From Pseudomonas fulva NBRC 16637 = DSM 17717 (GTDB taxonomy: Bacteria; Pseudomonadota; Gammaproteobacteria; Pseudomonadales; Pseudomonadaceae): a stretch of DNA of 64,000 nt. The stretch's first letter is position 1. Every line of letters starts with the position of its first letter. The translations under genes were made by a program, and so were the position numbers. Location of the stretch: assembly GCF_000730565.1 (NCBI RefSeq), contig NZ_BBIQ01000008.1, forward strand, positions 62,001-126,000, in the 5' to 3' direction. Under the pieces are notes generated by a model. The model did no database searches. It was given only the letters and a program-made list of their open reading frames with translations, and was not told the DNA's origin. This document shows positions 38,473 through 48,755 of this stretch, in pieces.

Positions 38473-38491
38473 GGCAGGTGCAACACCTGCC
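38473..38491 (+). other. Hairpin between rpoN and hpf
   Basis: GGCAGGTG (38473-38480), CAA, CACCTGCC (38484-38491), followed by TCTTTG. A stable stem with a poor U-tract, probably partial attenuation or mRNA protection. Confidence 0.45.
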
Positions 38492-38525
38492 TCTTTGATG
38501 CACGGGCAACAAAAGGAGAAGCTGT

Positions 38526-38834
38526 ATGCAAGTCAATATCAGTGGACAGCATGTAGAAGTCACCCAACCCTTGCGTGATTACGTGCTCGAAAAGCTCGCC
38601 CGCGTGGAGAGTCACTTCGACAAGATCACTAACGTGCAGGTCATCATGAAAGTCGAGAAGCTGCAGCAGAAGGTCGAAGCGACCTTGCAGATTCCTGGCG
38701 GTGAAGTGGTAGCCAACGCCGAACACGAAGACATGTATGCAGCCATCGACGCCTTGGCCGACAAGCTCGACCGCCAACTGAAAAAACACAAGGAAAAACA
38801 GCAAAGCCTGCTGCAAGGTGCAGCAGCCCGCTGA
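38526..38834 (+). CDS. hpf: Ribosome hibernation-promoting factor, short form
   Basis: 102 aa. MQVNISGQHVEVTQPLRDYVLEKLARVESHF is the conserved start of the HPF/RaiA family; the protein lacks the C-terminal dimerisation domain of long HPF. It binds the 30S subunit and promotes 100S hibernating ribosomes. AAAGGAGAAG lies upstream. Confidence 0.94.
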   Translation: MQVNISGQHVEVTQPLRDYVLEKLARVESHFDKITNVQVIMKVEKLQQKVEATLQIPGGEVVANAEHEDMYAAIDALADKLDRQLKKHKEKQQSLLQGAAAR

Positions 38835-38846
38835 TCCCCCTCATCC

Positions 38847-39311
38847 ATGATCCGACTTGAAACCATCCTGACCCCCGGCCGTTCCCTCGTGAACGTGCCG
38901 GGCGGCAGCAAGAAGCGCGCCCTGGAAAAGGTCGCCACCCTGATTGCCGATCAAGTACCTGAACTTGAGATGCAAGACGTCTTCGAAAAACTGGTGGCCC
39001 GCGAAAAGCTGGGCTCCACTGGTTTCGGCAATGGCATCGCCATCCCCCATTGCCGCCTCGAAGGGTGCTCCTCACCGGTCAGCGCCCTTCTGCACCTTGA
39101 CGCCCCCATCGATTATGACGCGATCGATGGCGCGCCCGTGGACCTGCTTTTCGTTCTGCTGGTTCCGGTTGCGGCCACCGATGCTCATCTGGAACTGCTG
39201 CGCCAGATAGCCAGCATGCTCGATCGCAAGGACGTTCGTGATCGCCTGCGTGCAGCCCAGAGCAGCGAGGCCTTGTTCCAGGTCGTCCTGGACGTACAGA
39301 ACGAGCATTGA
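38847..39311 (+). CDS. ptsN: Nitrogen PTS EIIA component PtsN
   Basis: 154 aa EIIA(Ntr). The phosphorylated histidine is H68 in NGIAIPHCR. It ends the PtsP-PtsO-PtsN phosphorelay and in P. putida modulates potassium, carbon storage and sigma-54-linked catabolic promoters. It lies between hpf and rapZ, 12 bp after hpf. Confidence 0.96.
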   Translation: MIRLETILTPGRSLVNVPGGSKKRALEKVATLIADQVPELEMQDVFEKLVAREKLGSTGFGNGIAIPHCRLEGCSSPVSALLHLDAPIDYDAIDGAPVDLLFVLLVPVAATDAHLELLRQIASMLDRKDVRDRLRAAQSSEALFQVVLDVQNEH

Positions 39312-39313
39312 AC

Positions 39314-40168
39314 ATGCGCTTGATCATCGTCAGTGGCCGGTCCGGCTCCGGTAAGAGCACGGCCCTCGATGTCCTCGAAGACAACGGTTTCTACTGCATC
39401 GACAATTTGCCCGCCGGGCTGCTGCCGCAGTTGGCGGAAAGCGCGCTGCTCAACACCGAATTGCCGCAGCCCAAGGTTGCCGTATCGATTGACGCACGCA
39501 ACCTGCCAAGCCACTTGTCGCGCTTTCCCGAACTGCTCGAACAGGCGCGTGCTCGTCACATCCAGTGCGACGTGCTGTACCTCGATGCCGACGAAGACAC
39601 GCTGCTCAAGCGTTTTTCCGAAACCCGCCGACGCCACCCGTTGACCAATGCCGATCGCTCACTGGCCGAGGCGATTCGCGTCGAACGGGATTTGCTGGGG
39701 CCAATAGCTGACCTGGCCGATCTCAAGATCGACACCACCCGCCTGAATCTCTATCAGCTGCGTGACTCGATCAAGCTGCGCTTGTTGGACAAGCCAGAAC
39801 CGGGTACGGCTTTTCTGGTGGAGTCATTCGGCTTCAAGCGGGGCATGCCGGTCGATGCCGATCTGGTGTTCGACGTGCGCTGCCTGCCCAACCCTTACTG
39901 GAAGCCAGAACTGCGCGAGCATTCCGGCCTTGAACAACCCGTCATCGACTACCTCGCGGCTCAGGCGGACGTCGAAGAGATGTTCACCGATATTTCCAGC
40001 TACCTGCTCAAGTGGCTGCCACGGTTCGCCGCCAGCAACCGTGCCTATGTCACCATCGCCATCGGATGCACTGGCGGCCATCATCGCTCGGTGTACCTCA
40101 CCGAACGGCTGGGCCAGTTGCTCCAGCAATCTTTGAAAAACGTCCAGGTTCGCCACCGCGACCTCTAG
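39314..40168 (+). CDS. rapZ: RNase adapter protein RapZ
   Basis: 284 aa from ATG 39314, the same length as E. coli RapZ. Walker [10 protein letters not shown] (residues 8-16), Walker B-like region, and the C-terminal [21 protein letters not shown] phosphofructokinase-like domain. In E. coli it presents sRNAs such as GlmZ to RNase E and senses glucosamine-6-phosphate. Whether its RNA partners exist in Pseudomonas is unclear. Starts 2 bp after ptsN. Confidence 0.95.
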   Translation: MRLIIVSGRSGSGKSTALDVLEDNGFYCIDNLPAGLLPQLAESALLNTELPQPKVAVSIDARNLPSHLSRFPELLEQARARHIQCDVLYLDADEDTLLKRFSETRRRHPLTNADRSLAEAIRVERDLLGPIADLADLKIDTTRLNLYQLRDSIKLRLLDKPEPGTAFLVESFGFKRGMPVDADLVFDVRCLPNPYWKPELREHSGLEQPVIDYLAAQADVEEMFTDISSYLLKWLPRFAASNRAYVTIAIGCTGGHHRSVYLTERLGQLLQQSLKNVQVRHRDL

Positions 40169-40187
40169 CCCAAGGATCCGCCAGCTC

Positions 40188-40460
40188 ATGCCCGCCCGCG
40201 AAATCACCATCATCAACAAACTGGGTCTGCATGCCCGGGCGGCAGCCAAATTCGTCGGGGTTGCCGGTCGCTTTCCCTGCCAGGTCAAGGTAGGTCGTGC
40301 CCCGGACAAGCTGGTCGATGGCAAGAGCATCATGGGGGTCATGATGCTGGCGGCGGGCAAAGGCACTCAGGTCTACCTGCACACCGAAGGCGAGCAGGAC
40401 AGTGAAGCCATGCAGGCACTGGTCGAGTTGATCAACAACTATTTCGACGAGGGGGAGTAA
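40188..40460 (+). CDS. ptsO: HPr-like phosphocarrier NPr
   Basis: 90 aa. The phosphorylation site is H15 in NKLGLHARAAAKF; GKSIMGVMMLAAGKGT is the second HPr signature. It relays phosphate from PtsP (not in this window) to PtsN. It completes rpoN-hpf-ptsN-rapZ-ptsO. Confidence 0.95.
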   Translation: MPAREITIINKLGLHARAAAKFVGVAGRFPCQVKVGRAPDKLVDGKSIMGVMMLAAGKGTQVYLHTEGEQDSEAMQALVELINNYFDEGE

Positions 40461-40546
40461 GCCCTCGGCACGGCCAGCAGGCGTTTCACATCGGCCGTCG
40501 CCAAGCGTGACGCCCTCCTCCTCACGCCCGCAGTCTGGCGGGCGCT

Positions 40547-41449
40547 TCAGGACATCGCGGTATCCATCACCATCATCAGGCAGAAACCGATGCACAGCCC
40601 CAGGCTGGCCAGGCGGTGATTACCGTGGCTGCGTGATTCGGGGATGATTTCCTGGGTCACGACCAGCAGCATCGCCCCTGCAGCGCAGGCGAGGCCCAGG
40701 GGCAACAGCAGTTGCGCCACATTCACCAGCCAGGCGCAGATAACGGCTGCCACGGGCTCCACCAGACCGGAGGCGGCGCCGATGAGAAAGGCCTTGAAGC
40801 GCGACATGCCAGCCCCGGCGAGCACCAGCGCAATGACCAGCCCCTCCGGTACATCCTGCAAGGCGATGCCCATTGCCAGGCTGTCGGCATCTGCCATGCC
40901 CCCGCCTGCAGACACGCCTATGGCCATGCCCTCTGGAATGTTGTGGGCGATGATGGCGAACACGAACAGCCACACGCGCGAAGCGATGACCGGCTCGTCA
41001 GGGGTCAGCCCTGAGGACGAGCCTGGCGAGAGTTTCAGGTCCACCAGGTAAAGGCACAACGCGCCTGCCAGCAGGCCCGCGCTGATGAGGCCGCCGGCTC
41101 CCCATGCACCAAAACCAATGGCCTGAGCGGCCTCCAACCCAGGCACTATCAGCGAGAAGGCCGTGGCCGCCAACATGACGCCAGCACCAAAGCCCAACAG
41201 TGTATCGGCCAATGCGACGGGCATGGTGCGGATAACCAGTACCGGCACCGCACCCAGGGCCGTCCCCAACGCGCACAGCGCGCCGCCCTCAAGCGCGCGC
41301 AACATACGTGGGTCCAGGTCGAGCCAGGCAAATGCGCGCGCCACCAGCAGCGCGGTACCCGCCAGCAGCAACAGGGTTCCAAGCGCCAGCCTGAACAGGC
41401 GCACGCTGCTGACGGACATGACTTCGGCGCGCATACCTGCCTGGCTCAT
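40547..41449 (-). CDS. ZIP-family metal transporter
   Basis: 300 aa with about eight membrane segments. The ZIP metal-binding helices show [16 protein letters not shown] and [17 protein letters not shown], with His/Glu ligands, and a later helix has EP (GLVEPVAA). ZIP proteins import Zn2+, Fe2+ or Mn2+. Its ATG overlaps the sodA stop (ATGA), so it is the last gene of the fagA-fumC-orfX-sodA operon, where manganese import would serve the Mn-SOD. Substrate is inference. The MSVSSVRLF methionine at 41419 is an alternative start. Confidence 0.88.
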   Translation of the reverse strand: MSQAGMRAEVMSVSSVRLFRLALGTLLLLAGTALLVARAFAWLDLDPRMLRALEGGALCALGTALGAVPVLVIRTMPVALADTLLGFGAGVMLAATAFSLIVPGLEAAQAIGFGAWGAGGLISAGLLAGALCLYLVDLKLSPGSSSGLTPDEPVIASRVWLFVFAIIAHNIPEGMAIGVSAGGGMADADSLAMGIALQDVPEGLVIALVLAGAGMSRFKAFLIGAASGLVEPVAAVICAWLVNVAQLLLPLGLACAAGAMLLVVTQEIIPESRSHGNHRLASLGLCIGFCLMMVMDTAMS

Positions 41450-42057
41450 TTCATGGCATCGAGGTAGCGGCGATTCACTTGCGCCCAGTCGATGACGTTG
41501 TAGAAGGCCCCGATGTATTCAGGCCGACGGTTCTGATACTTCAGGTAGTACGCGTGCTCCCAGACGTCCAGGCCGAGGATCGGTGTGTGGCCATGCATCA
41601 ACGGGCTGTCCTGGTTGCCACTGCTCTCGACCACGAGGGTCCGCTGCGGGGTAACGCTCAGCCAGGCCCAACCACTGCCGAAGCGGGTGAGCGCGGCCTT
41701 GGTGAAGGCTTCCTTGAATGCCTCGAAGCCACCCAATTGTGTGTCGATGGCACGGGCAACTTCGCCCTGGGGCTCGCCTCCACCACGGGGGGACATCACC
41801 GCCCAGAACAGGCTGTGGTTGGCATGTCCGCCGCCATGGTTGGTCACGGCGCCTCGCAGGTTTTCAGGTAACTGCTCGACCTGCGCCACCAGCTTTTCCA
41901 CCGGCCAGTCGGCCCATTCACTGTTCTCGACCGCTGCGTTGAGGCCATTGACGTACGTCTGGTGATGCTTGGTGTGATGGATCTCCATGGTCTGCGTGTC
42001 GATGTGCGGTTCCAGCGCATCGTAGGCGTAGGGCAGTGCAGGCAATGCATGAGGCAT
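41446..42057 (-). CDS. sodA: Superoxide dismutase [Mn]
   Basis: 203 aa. It dismutates superoxide in the cytoplasm. The metal ligands are seen in [22 protein letters not shown] and the C-terminal signature DVWEHAYY. Manganese rather than iron is inferred from the fagA-fumC-orfX-sodA context, in which P. aeruginosa replaces its iron enzymes under iron starvation, and from the GGHANH pattern. Two bases separate the orfX stop from this start region. Confidence 0.94.
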   Translation of the reverse strand: MPHALPALPYAYDALEPHIDTQTMEIHHTKHHQTYVNGLNAAVENSEWADWPVEKLVAQVEQLPENLRGAVTNHGGGHANHSLFWAVMSPRGGGEPQGEVARAIDTQLGGFEAFKEAFTKAALTRFGSGWAWLSVTPQRTLVVESSGNQDSPLMHGHTPILGLDVWEHAYYLKYQNRRPEYIGAFYNVIDWAQVNRRYLDAMK

Positions 42058-42058
42058 G

Positions 42059-42487
42059 TCAATGGACTCCGTGGGCAGGTTGAAGTGAACAGGCGCTGTG
42101 TCGGTTGAGCAGGTGCTCGGTGCGCGGGTACTGGCCGTGTTCGGCGATGAAACTCAACAACTCGGTGTAGGTACGGGCGCTGTGGCGCAGTGCGGCATCA
42201 CGCAGCGCCCGTGGCAGGCACACGTCCTGACTGGCCTGCAACAGCCGTTGGTGCACGGCGCACAGGTAATCGGCGCTTTCATGGGGCTGCTGCAGACGCA
42301 GGTGCAGGTCGGCCAGGTTGTGATGCGCGATCACCAATGAGGCCACGGCTTGATCGGCATCCTCCCAGCGCGTGAACAGCACTTGGGCCAATGCCAGGGC
42401 CTGGAGGTAATGTTCGCGAGCATCCACCAGCTCACCTTGCGAGAACAGCTGATTGGCGACTTGCGTGATGCGTTTCCAGTGCTGCAT
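42059..42487 (-). CDS. OrfX of the fumC-sodA operon, TPR-like protein
   Basis: 142 aa, soluble, all-helical in appearance; [29 protein letters not shown] and [27 protein letters not shown] look like tetratricopeptide repeats. It corresponds in place to orfX (PA4469) of the iron-regulated P. aeruginosa operon. Function is not known. Several His and Cys residues near the C-terminus ([13 protein letters not shown]) are a possible metal site. Confidence 0.8.
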   Translation of the reverse strand: MQHWKRITQVANQLFSQGELVDAREHYLQALALAQVLFTRWEDADQAVASLVIAHHNLADLHLRLQQPHESADYLCAVHQRLLQASQDVCLPRALRDAALRHSARTYTELLSFIAEHGQYPRTEHLLNRHSACSLQPAHGVH

Positions 42488-42514
42488 GACGAGCCTCCAG
42501 GGCCATTGCGCTGT

Positions 42515-43894
42515 TCAGATACCGCCAGCGGTCAGCTTTTCCGGATTCAGCAAAGCCTGCAACCGATCACGGGAAAGGTCGGTGTGCTCCAGCGCCACAT
42601 CGATGATGGGCCGCCCTTGCGCATAAGCGGCCTTGGCGATCTCGGCTGCCTTGAGGTAACCAATGATCGGGTTCAGTGCCGTGACCAGGATTGGGTTACG
42701 CGCCAACGCCTCGTTGAGTTTGTTTTCATTGACCTTGAATGTGGCAATGGCTTTGTCTGCCAGCAACCGGCTGACATTGGCCATCAGCTCGATGCTTTCG
42801 AGCAGGTTACGGGCGATGACCGGCAACATGACATTGAGCTCGAAGTTGCCGGACTGCCCCGCTACCGCGATCGTTGCGTCATTGCCGATGACCTGAGCGG
42901 CGACCATGGCGGTGGCTTCAGGAATCACCGGATTGACCTTTCCAGGCATGATCGACGAGCCAGGTTGCAAGCCCTGCAGCTCGATTTCACCCAAGCCCGC
43001 CAAGGGCCCCGAGTTCATCCAGCGCAGGTCGTTGGCGATCTTCATCAACGCCACCGCCGTGGTCTTGAGCTGGCCAGACAGTGCAACGGCAGTGTCCTGG
43101 GAGCCGATCAGGGCAAACAGATTCTGAGCAGGGCGAAACGCTACGCCCGTCAACGCGCTGAGGTGACGGGCGAAGCCGGCTGCGAAATCAGGATGGGCGT
43201 TGATCCCGGTGCCCACGGCCGTGCCGCCCTGGGCCAGGGCCTGCAGGCTAGGCAAGGTGGCCTCTATGTGCGCCTTGGCACCTGCGACCTGCGCCGCCCA
43301 GCCATCGAGTACTTGGCTCATGCGTACAGGCATGGCATCCATCAAGTGCGTACGGCCTGTCTTGATATAGGGACGAACCTGGATCGACTTGGCTTCGATC
43401 ACCTGCACAAGGTGGCTCAGCGCTGGCAGCAGTTGCTCGTGGAGCGCCAGGGCTGCGCTCACATGAATGGTGGTAGGAATGATGTCATTGCTGCTCTGCC
43501 CGCAATTGACGTGGTCATTGGGATTGACCGTTTCGCTCGAGGCTCGGCTGGCCAGCGTTGCAATCACTTCGTTGGCGTTCATGTTGGAACTGGTGCCGGA
43601 ACCGGTCTGGAACACATCGACCGGAAAATGCACGATGAAGTCTTCTGCCAGCAGTTGCTGTACGGCCGTGACGATCGCCTGGCCTTGCTGCTCAGACAAC
43701 TGCTCCAGTTCGACGTTGGCGTTAGCCGCCGCTGCCTTGGCCAGCAGCAGCGCGCGTAAGAACTGGGCAGGCATGCGCTGGCCACTGATGGGGAAATTGT
43801 CGACCGCACGCTGGGTCTGCGCGCCGTACAGCGCGTCTGCCGGCACGTGCAACTCGCCCATGCTGTCACGCTCGATGCGGGTATTGATCATCAT
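42515..43894 (-). CDS. fumC: Class II fumarate hydratase (iron-independent)
   Basis: 459 aa. It hydrates fumarate to malate without an iron-sulfur cluster. The superfamily signature GSSIMPGKVNP, the TGRTHLMDAMPVRM segment and the N-terminal RIERDSMGELHVPADALYGAQTQRA are present. Under iron limitation it would replace the iron-dependent fumarase. Its start overlaps the end of fagA by 29 bp. Confidence 0.96.
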   Translation of the reverse strand: MMINTRIERDSMGELHVPADALYGAQTQRAVDNFPISGQRMPAQFLRALLLAKAAAANANVELEQLSEQQGQAIVTAVQQLLAEDFIVHFPVDVFQTGSGTSSNMNANEVIATLASRASSETVNPNDHVNCGQSSNDIIPTTIHVSAALALHEQLLPALSHLVQVIEAKSIQVRPYIKTGRTHLMDAMPVRMSQVLDGWAAQVAGAKAHIEATLPSLQALAQGGTAVGTGINAHPDFAAGFARHLSALTGVAFRPAQNLFALIGSQDTAVALSGQLKTTAVALMKIANDLRWMNSGPLAGLGEIELQGLQPGSSIMPGKVNPVIPEATAMVAAQVIGNDATIAVAGQSGNFELNVMLPVIARNLLESIELMANVSRLLADKAIATFKVNENKLNEALARNPILVTALNPIIGYLKAAEIAKAAYAQGRPIIDVALEHTDLSRDRLQALLNPEKLTAGGI

Positions 43895-44276
43895 CGGGTC
43901 CTTGCATCAATTCATCGGGGGAAATCGAGGGCAGCAAACGGCAATTGGCCAGTTGCAGGGCATAGGGCTGCCAGCGTTGGTTCTGTTCCTGTCGGTCGAG
44001 GTTGCGCAGGATCAACAGTGGCCGCCAGGCCTGATCCAGGCACTGGCAGCGCCAGTGCCAAGGCAGCATGCGGTCGCAGGCGGTATCGAGCAGCAGGCGG
44101 AAGGAGGTCAATGCCACCGTCCAGGGTGACGTCTGGGTGCAACACACCAGGTAACGCCCTTCCGCCAGGTAATGTTCGATCAGGCGCGGCTCATCGGGCT
44201 CGAGCGCACAGCGGATCCGGCGACTGAGCCAGCGCCAGTTTTCAAGATAGGGCAGTTCGCGAAGGGCGGTCGTCAT
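43866..44276 (-). CDS. fagA: Fur-associated protein FagA
   Basis: 136 aa from ATG 44276 (MTTALRELPYLENWRWLSRRI); ATGs at 44288-44282 are alternatives, but they lie almost on the Fur box. No known domain; Trp- and Cys-containing soluble protein. Its identity rests on being first gene before fumC, as in P. aeruginosa fagA-fumC-orfX-sodA, and on the Fur box just upstream. Function is unknown. Confidence 0.75.
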   Translation of the reverse strand: MTTALRELPYLENWRWLSRRIRCALEPDEPRLIEHYLAEGRYLVCCTQTSPWTVALTSFRLLLDTACDRMLPWHWRCQCLDQAWRPLLILRNLDRQEQNQRWQPYALQLANCRLLPSISPDELMQGPDDDQYPHRA

Positions 44277-44298
44277 GAACATCATCATCGTGCAGCTG

Positions 44299-44317
44299 TG
44301 AAATGATATTCATTATT
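44299..44317 (-). promoter_or_regulatory. Fur box upstream of fagA
   Basis: The minus-strand reading AATAATGAATATCATTTCA matches 13 of 19 positions of the classical Fur box GATAATGATAATCATTATC. It lies 22 bp before the chosen fagA start, within an AT-rich promoter. Iron-loaded Fur would repress the operon. Confidence 0.8.
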
Positions 44318-44385
44318 AATTGATAAACAGAATCAATTCAACCCATAGATGGTGTGAAGGGGCCGCCGCTTGATCTTCTGCCGCG

Positions 44386-44413
44386 AAAAAAAAAGGGGCC
44401 GCTGCGCGGCCCC
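44386..44413 (-). terminator. Terminator of the pmbA transcript
   Basis: On the minus strand GGGGCCGC, a 3-nt loop and GCGGCCCC (44413-44395) are followed by a nine-base U-tract (44394-44386). A textbook intrinsic terminator 22 bp past the pmbA stop. Confidence 0.92.
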
Positions 44414-44434
44414 AACGGCTTCACATGAAGAGGA

Positions 44435-45781
44435 TCAACTACCGGCAACCATCATCCGCTCGATCAACACCGAGCCTGTATGAATGTTGCTGCGGGTCTC
44501 CAGGTCGCTGCCAATCGCCACGATCTGCTTGAACATGTCCTTCATGTTGCCCGCGATGGTGACTTCCTGGACGGCGTGCTGGATCTCGCCATTCTCGACC
44601 CAGAAACCGGCCGCGCCACGGGAATAGTCCCCTGTCATCATGTTCAGGCCATGCCCCATCAATTCGGTGACCAGCAGGCCGCGCCCCATGCGTCGGATCA
44701 ACGCGGCCTGGTCTTCACTGCCATGGGTGACGAACAGGTTGTGCACGCCGCCTGAGTTGGCGGTACTGGGCAGACCCAGTTTGCGCCCCGAGTAGGTACC
44801 GAGCAGGTAGGACACCAGCTGGCCCTTATCCACGAACGGTTTGGCGTAGGTTGCCAGGCCATCACCATCGAAGGCTGCGCTGCCCAACGCGCGCGGGATG
44901 TGAGGGCGCTCGTCCAAGGTCAGCCAGGCCGGGAACAACTGTTGGCCGAGGGCGCCTTCAAGGAAGGAGGACTTGCGGTACAGGTTCCCACCGGAAACCG
45001 CCGACAGGAAGCTGCCGAACAGCCCGCCTGCCAATTCGGCCGAGAACAGTACCGGCACCTCACAGGTCGGCACCGGCCGTGCGCCCAGGCGACTGGCGGC
45101 GCGTTGGGCGGCGCGGATACCGATGCTGCGCGGGTCAGCCAGCAGGTTACCTTGGCGATTGACGTCGTACCAGTAGTCACGCTGCATCTGCCCATCGCCC
45201 TCGGCGATCATCACGCAGCTCAGGCTGTGACGGGTGGAGGCGTAGCCACCGACAAAGCCGTTGCTGTTGCCATACACCCTGCACCCCTGGTGGGTGTTGA
45301 GCGAGGTGCCATCGGCGTTGAGAATTCGAGGATCAGCGTCGAAGGCCGCAGCTTCGCACGCCAAGGCCATTTCAATGGCCTTCTCCGGCTCCAGGTTCCA
45401 GTCGTGGTAGAGGTCGAGGTCCGGAACATCGCGGGCCATCAGGGCGGCGTCGGCAAGCCCGGCGCATTCGTCCTCGGAGGTGTGCTTGGCAATGGCCAGC
45501 GCAGCTGCGACGGTTTCGCGAATGGCGTCCGAACCACTGGCCGAGGTGCTGGCCGAGCCTTTGCGCTGCCCGACGTACAGGGTGATACCAAAGCCCTGGT
45601 CACGGTTGAACTCAACCGTCTCGACCTCGCGCTGGCGGACCGTGGTGGACAGGCCCTGCTCCAGCGACACCGCCACTTCGCAGGCGCTGGCACCCTGGCG
45701 GCGGGCCTCGGCAATGATCGCTTCGACCTGCTCTTGCAAGGCTGGCAGATCGTTCGGGCCGATACTCTGGACTGCACTCAT
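44435..45781 (-). CDS. pmbA: Metalloprotease-related subunit PmbA/TldE
   Basis: 448 aa from ATG 45781 (MSAVQSIGPNDLPALQEQ), with TGGAG 7 nt upstream; the frame extends four codons further without a conserved start. PmbA (TldE) is the non-catalytic partner of TldD; it lacks the HExxxH motif, as expected. The pair processes peptides such as microcin B17 and PQQ-like or modified peptides in various bacteria. tldD is in the same strand just upstream with yjgA between on the other strand. Confidence 0.94.
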   Translation of the reverse strand: MSAVQSIGPNDLPALQEQVEAIIAEARRQGASACEVAVSLEQGLSTTVRQREVETVEFNRDQGFGITLYVGQRKGSASTSASGSDAIRETVAAALAIAKHTSEDECAGLADAALMARDVPDLDLYHDWNLEPEKAIEMALACEAAAFDADPRILNADGTSLNTHQGCRVYGNSNGFVGGYASTRHSLSCVMIAEGDGQMQRDYWYDVNRQGNLLADPRSIGIRAAQRAASRLGARPVPTCEVPVLFSAELAGGLFGSFLSAVSGGNLYRKSSFLEGALGQQLFPAWLTLDERPHIPRALGSAAFDGDGLATYAKPFVDKGQLVSYLLGTYSGRKLGLPSTANSGGVHNLFVTHGSEDQAALIRRMGRGLLVTELMGHGLNMMTGDYSRGAAGFWVENGEIQHAVQEVTIAGNMKDMFKQIVAIGSDLETRSNIHTGSVLIERMMVAGS

Positions 45782-45890
45782 GGTTTTCTCCACTCAGAAT
45801 TCTGCGTTCGGCAAGGGCCATTCAACGGCCGGGCCGGACAAGCGGCCCCCGACTGGTTATCATGGCGGCGATCTTTAGCGGACTGCCACC

Positions 45891-46412
45891 ATGGTTGATT
45901 CAAACGACGACGCCTTCGACGGCGAAAAAAGCAAAACCCAGATCAAGCGCGAACTGCATGCGCTGGTCGAACTCGGCGAGCGGCTCACCACCCTCAAGGC
46001 CGATACCCTGGCGCGCCTGCCCTTGACCGATGAACTGCGCAAGGCATTGGCCGAAGCCAGCAAGCACACCGCGCATGGGGCTCGCAAACGCCACATGTCG
46101 TTCGTCGGCAAGCTGATGCGTGTACAGGACCTGGACGCCATTCACGCCCTGCTGGAACAGATGGACAGCTCCACCCGCCAGTACAACGAGCGTTTTCACG
46201 GCCTTGAACGCTGGCGTGATCGGTTGATCGACGGCAACGACGAGGACCTCGAACGGTTCGTCAACGAATACCCGGAGACCGACCGCCAGCAGCTGCGCTC
46301 GCTGGTGCGCCATGCCCAGCACGAAAAGGCCAGGAACAAACCCCCTGCCGCTTCGCGCAAGGTGTTCAAGTACATTCGCGATCTGGACGAGCTGCAGCGC
46401 GGGCTGCGCTGA
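45891..46412 (+). CDS. darP: Ribosome biogenesis protein YjgA/DarP
   Basis: 173 aa. It is the 50S-assembly factor DarP. The family core [21 protein letters not shown] and the C-terminal [19 protein letters not shown] are clear, and most of the protein is charged helix. It lies divergently between pmbA and tldD, as in many gammaproteobacteria, including E. coli yjgA-pmbA. Confidence 0.93.
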   Translation: MVDSNDDAFDGEKSKTQIKRELHALVELGERLTTLKADTLARLPLTDELRKALAEASKHTAHGARKRHMSFVGKLMRVQDLDAIHALLEQMDSSTRQYNERFHGLERWRDRLIDGNDEDLERFVNEYPETDRQQLRSLVRHAQHEKARNKPPAASRKVFKYIRDLDELQRGLR

Positions 46413-46419
46413 TCGCGGC

Positions 46420-46438
46420 GGGGCCGCCTTGCGGCCCC
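46420..46438. terminator. Hairpin between convergent darP and tldD
   Basis: GGGGCCGC (46420-46427), CTT, GCGGCCCC (46431-46438), a perfect stem between two gene ends, with no T-run on either side. Confidence 0.5.
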
Positions 46439-46447
46439 AGCCGACCC

Positions 46448-47887
46448 TCACGCCCCGGTACCACCCACCGTGATCGCATCGAGTTTCAAGGTCGGTTGGC
46501 CTACACCGACCGGCACGGACTGCCCGTCCTTGCCGCATGTCCCTACCCCACTGTCGAGCGACAGGTCGTTGCCGACCATCGACACACGGCTCATCGCCTC
46601 CGGGCCATTGCCAATCAAGGTCGCGCCTTTGACCGGGGCGGTGATCTTGCCATCCTCGATCAGGTAGGCCTCGCTGGTCGAAAACACGAACTTGCCGCTG
46701 GTGATGTCCACCTGTCCGCCACCCAAATTCGCGCAGTAGATGCCCTTCTTCACCGACGCGATGATCTCCTGCGGGTCGCTTTCACCGGCCCGCATGTAAG
46801 TGTTGGTCATGCGCGGCATCGGCAAGTGGGCATAGGATTCCCGTCGGCCGTTACCCGTCACCGCCATGCCCATCAGGCGCGCATTGAGCTTGTCCTGCAT
46901 GTAGCCCTTGAGCACGCCGTTTTCGATCAGGGTGGTGCACTCGGTCGGCGTACCTTCGTCGTCCACGCTCAAGGAGCCACGTCGGCCTTCCAGGGTGCCA
47001 TCATCGACGATGGTGCACAGGCTGGACGCGACCTTCTGGCCGATTCGGCCGCTGAATGCCGAACTGCCCTTGCGGTTGAAATCGCCTTCCAGGCCATGGC
47101 CAACCGCCTCGTGCAACAGCACGCCGGACCAACCAGGCCCCAGCACCACGGGCAGGGTGCCGGCAGGCGCAGCAACGGCCTCCAGGTTCACCAACGCCTG
47201 GCGCAGTGCCTCGCGGGCATAGCCCATCACCCGCTCCTCGGTGAAGAAGCGATAGTCGGTGCGCCCGCCGCCGCCCTGCCCGCCGCGTTCGCGACGGCCG
47301 TTCTGCTCGACGATGACGCTGACGTTGAAGCGCACCAGGGGCCGTACGTCGGCCGCCAGGCTGCCATCGGCGGCCGCGACCAGGATCCGCTCCCAGACGC
47401 CGGCCATGCTGACGCTGACCTGCTGGATACGCGGGTCCAGTGCACGGGTAGCGGCATCGACACGCTTGAGCAGCTCGACCTTCTCGGCACGGCTGAGCAC
47501 GTCCAATGGATTATCCGCCGGGTAGAGAGTGGTCACGTCCTGGGCACGGAATGCCTGAACCGTGCCGTTCTGCCCGGCACGGGAAATCGATCGCGCGGCG
47601 CGCGCGGCGGAGGTCAAGGCTTCGAGATTGATGGCATTGCTGTAGGCAAAGCCGGTTTTTTCGCCGGCCTGGGCACGGACACCGACCCCCTGATCGAGGT
47701 TGAAGCTGCCTTCTTTGACAATCCCATCCTCCAGCGCCCAGGTTTCCGAAATCTGGCCCTGAAAGTACAGGTCGGCGGCGTCGATGCCTGGGCCGGCCAA
47801 TTCACCCAGCACACTTTGCAGGCTGTCCAGGGTCAAGCCGCCTGGGGCCAGGAGCTGCTCGCTGACGGTGGATAACATCTGGCTCAT
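46448..47887 (-). CDS. tldD: Metalloprotease TldD
   Basis: 480 aa from ATG 47887 ([13 protein letters not shown]), with CGGAG 5 nt upstream, inside the end of the nitrilase gene. The zinc motif [11 protein letters not shown] (HExxxH) is intact, identifying TldD, the catalytic half of TldD/PmbA. The stop of the nitrilase gene lies 2 bp before the tldD start, so they are probably cotranscribed. Confidence 0.95.
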   Translation of the reverse strand: MSQMLSTVSEQLLAPGGLTLDSLQSVLGELAGPGIDAADLYFQGQISETWALEDGIVKEGSFNLDQGVGVRAQAGEKTGFAYSNAINLEALTSAARAARSISRAGQNGTVQAFRAQDVTTLYPADNPLDVLSRAEKVELLKRVDAATRALDPRIQQVSVSMAGVWERILVAAADGSLAADVRPLVRFNVSVIVEQNGRRERGGQGGGGRTDYRFFTEERVMGYAREALRQALVNLEAVAAPAGTLPVVLGPGWSGVLLHEAVGHGLEGDFNRKGSSAFSGRIGQKVASSLCTIVDDGTLEGRRGSLSVDDEGTPTECTTLIENGVLKGYMQDKLNARLMGMAVTGNGRRESYAHLPMPRMTNTYMRAGESDPQEIIASVKKGIYCANLGGGQVDITSGKFVFSTSEAYLIEDGKITAPVKGATLIGNGPEAMSRVSMVGNDLSLDSGVGTCGKDGQSVPVGVGQPTLKLDAITVGGTGA

Positions 47888-47889
47888 AG

Positions 47890-48741
47890 TCACTCCGAGG
47901 TGTGCGCAGGCCGCAATGCGCCCTGCGAGAAGAAGCGCCGGTGATCGATCACCGGCATGCGCGCCCGAATGGACGCCTGTTCGTCACTGTCGCGCTCGGC
48001 AAGCAGTACCGCTTCGCCTTGCGCCTGTTGCGCCACGATGCGCCCCCATGGGTCGACGATCGCCGCGTGGCCGTGGGTCTGGCGCTGGCCGGGGTGAAGC
48101 CCGCCTTGGGCTGCGGCCAGCATGTAGCATTGCGTTTCGATGGCGCGTGCGCGGATCAGCACGTCCCAATGCGCCGCCCCTGTCACCGCCGTGAACGCCG
48201 ACGGTGCACTGATCAGTTCTGCCCCGGCTGCGCGCAGGTGGCTGTACAACTCGGGAAAGCGCAGGTCGTAGCACACGCTCAGGCCCAACCGCCCCACCGG
48301 CGTATCAGCAACCACCACCTGCGCACCGGGGGCGTAATCATCGGATTCACGATAGCGGCCACGATTGTCGGCGACATCCACATCGAACAGGTGCAACTTG
48401 TCATACCGCGCGACCTGCTGCCCATGCTCGTCGATCAACAACGAACAGGCATGTGCCTTGGCCTTGGGCTGACCGGTCGGCGGCAGGGCAATGGTGCCTG
48501 CGACAATCCATAACCTGAGGTCACGAGCCACGCGTTTCAACCAGGGCAGGATCGGGCCTTCGCCGAGGGCCTCGGCGCGGCCGATCGCCGCGGCGTCTGC
48601 ACGCCCCATGGCGGCGAAGTTCTCCGGCAGCACGGCCAGCCTGGCGCCACCTGATGCCGCCTGTTCCAGAAGCTTGCTCGCCTGGCGCAGGTTACCCTGC
48701 ACATCATCCTGGCTGACCATCTGGATCACTGCCGCCTTCAT
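47890..48741 (-). CDS. Carbon-nitrogen hydrolase (nitrilase superfamily)
   Basis: 283 aa. The catalytic triad is visible: Glu in VLPENF, Lys in [11 protein letters not shown] and Cys in [12 protein letters not shown]. The DLRFPELY neighbourhood is that of the Nit1/Nit2 group, whose members hydrolyse deaminated glutathione or omega-amides; that assignment is inference. It lies between yhdP and tldD, the usual Pseudomonas order. Cytoplasmic. Confidence 0.9.
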   Translation of the reverse strand: MKAAVIQMVSQDDVQGNLRQASKLLEQAASGGARLAVLPENFAAMGRADAAAIGRAEALGEGPILPWLKRVARDLRLWIVAGTIALPPTGQPKAKAHACSLLIDEHGQQVARYDKLHLFDVDVADNRGRYRESDDYAPGAQVVVADTPVGRLGLSVCYDLRFPELYSHLRAAGAELISAPSAFTAVTGAAHWDVLIRARAIETQCYMLAAAQGGLHPGQRQTHGHAAIVDPWGRIVAQQAQGEAVLLAERDSDEQASIRARMPVIDHRRFFSQGALRPAHTSE

Positions 48742-48755
48742 CGACCCTCCTGGCG

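Noticed and set aside
38472..38490. TGGCAG within the rpoN-hpf gap as a possible sigma-54 promoter
   Set aside because: No GC at the -12 position at the required spacing; the region is better explained as a hairpin.
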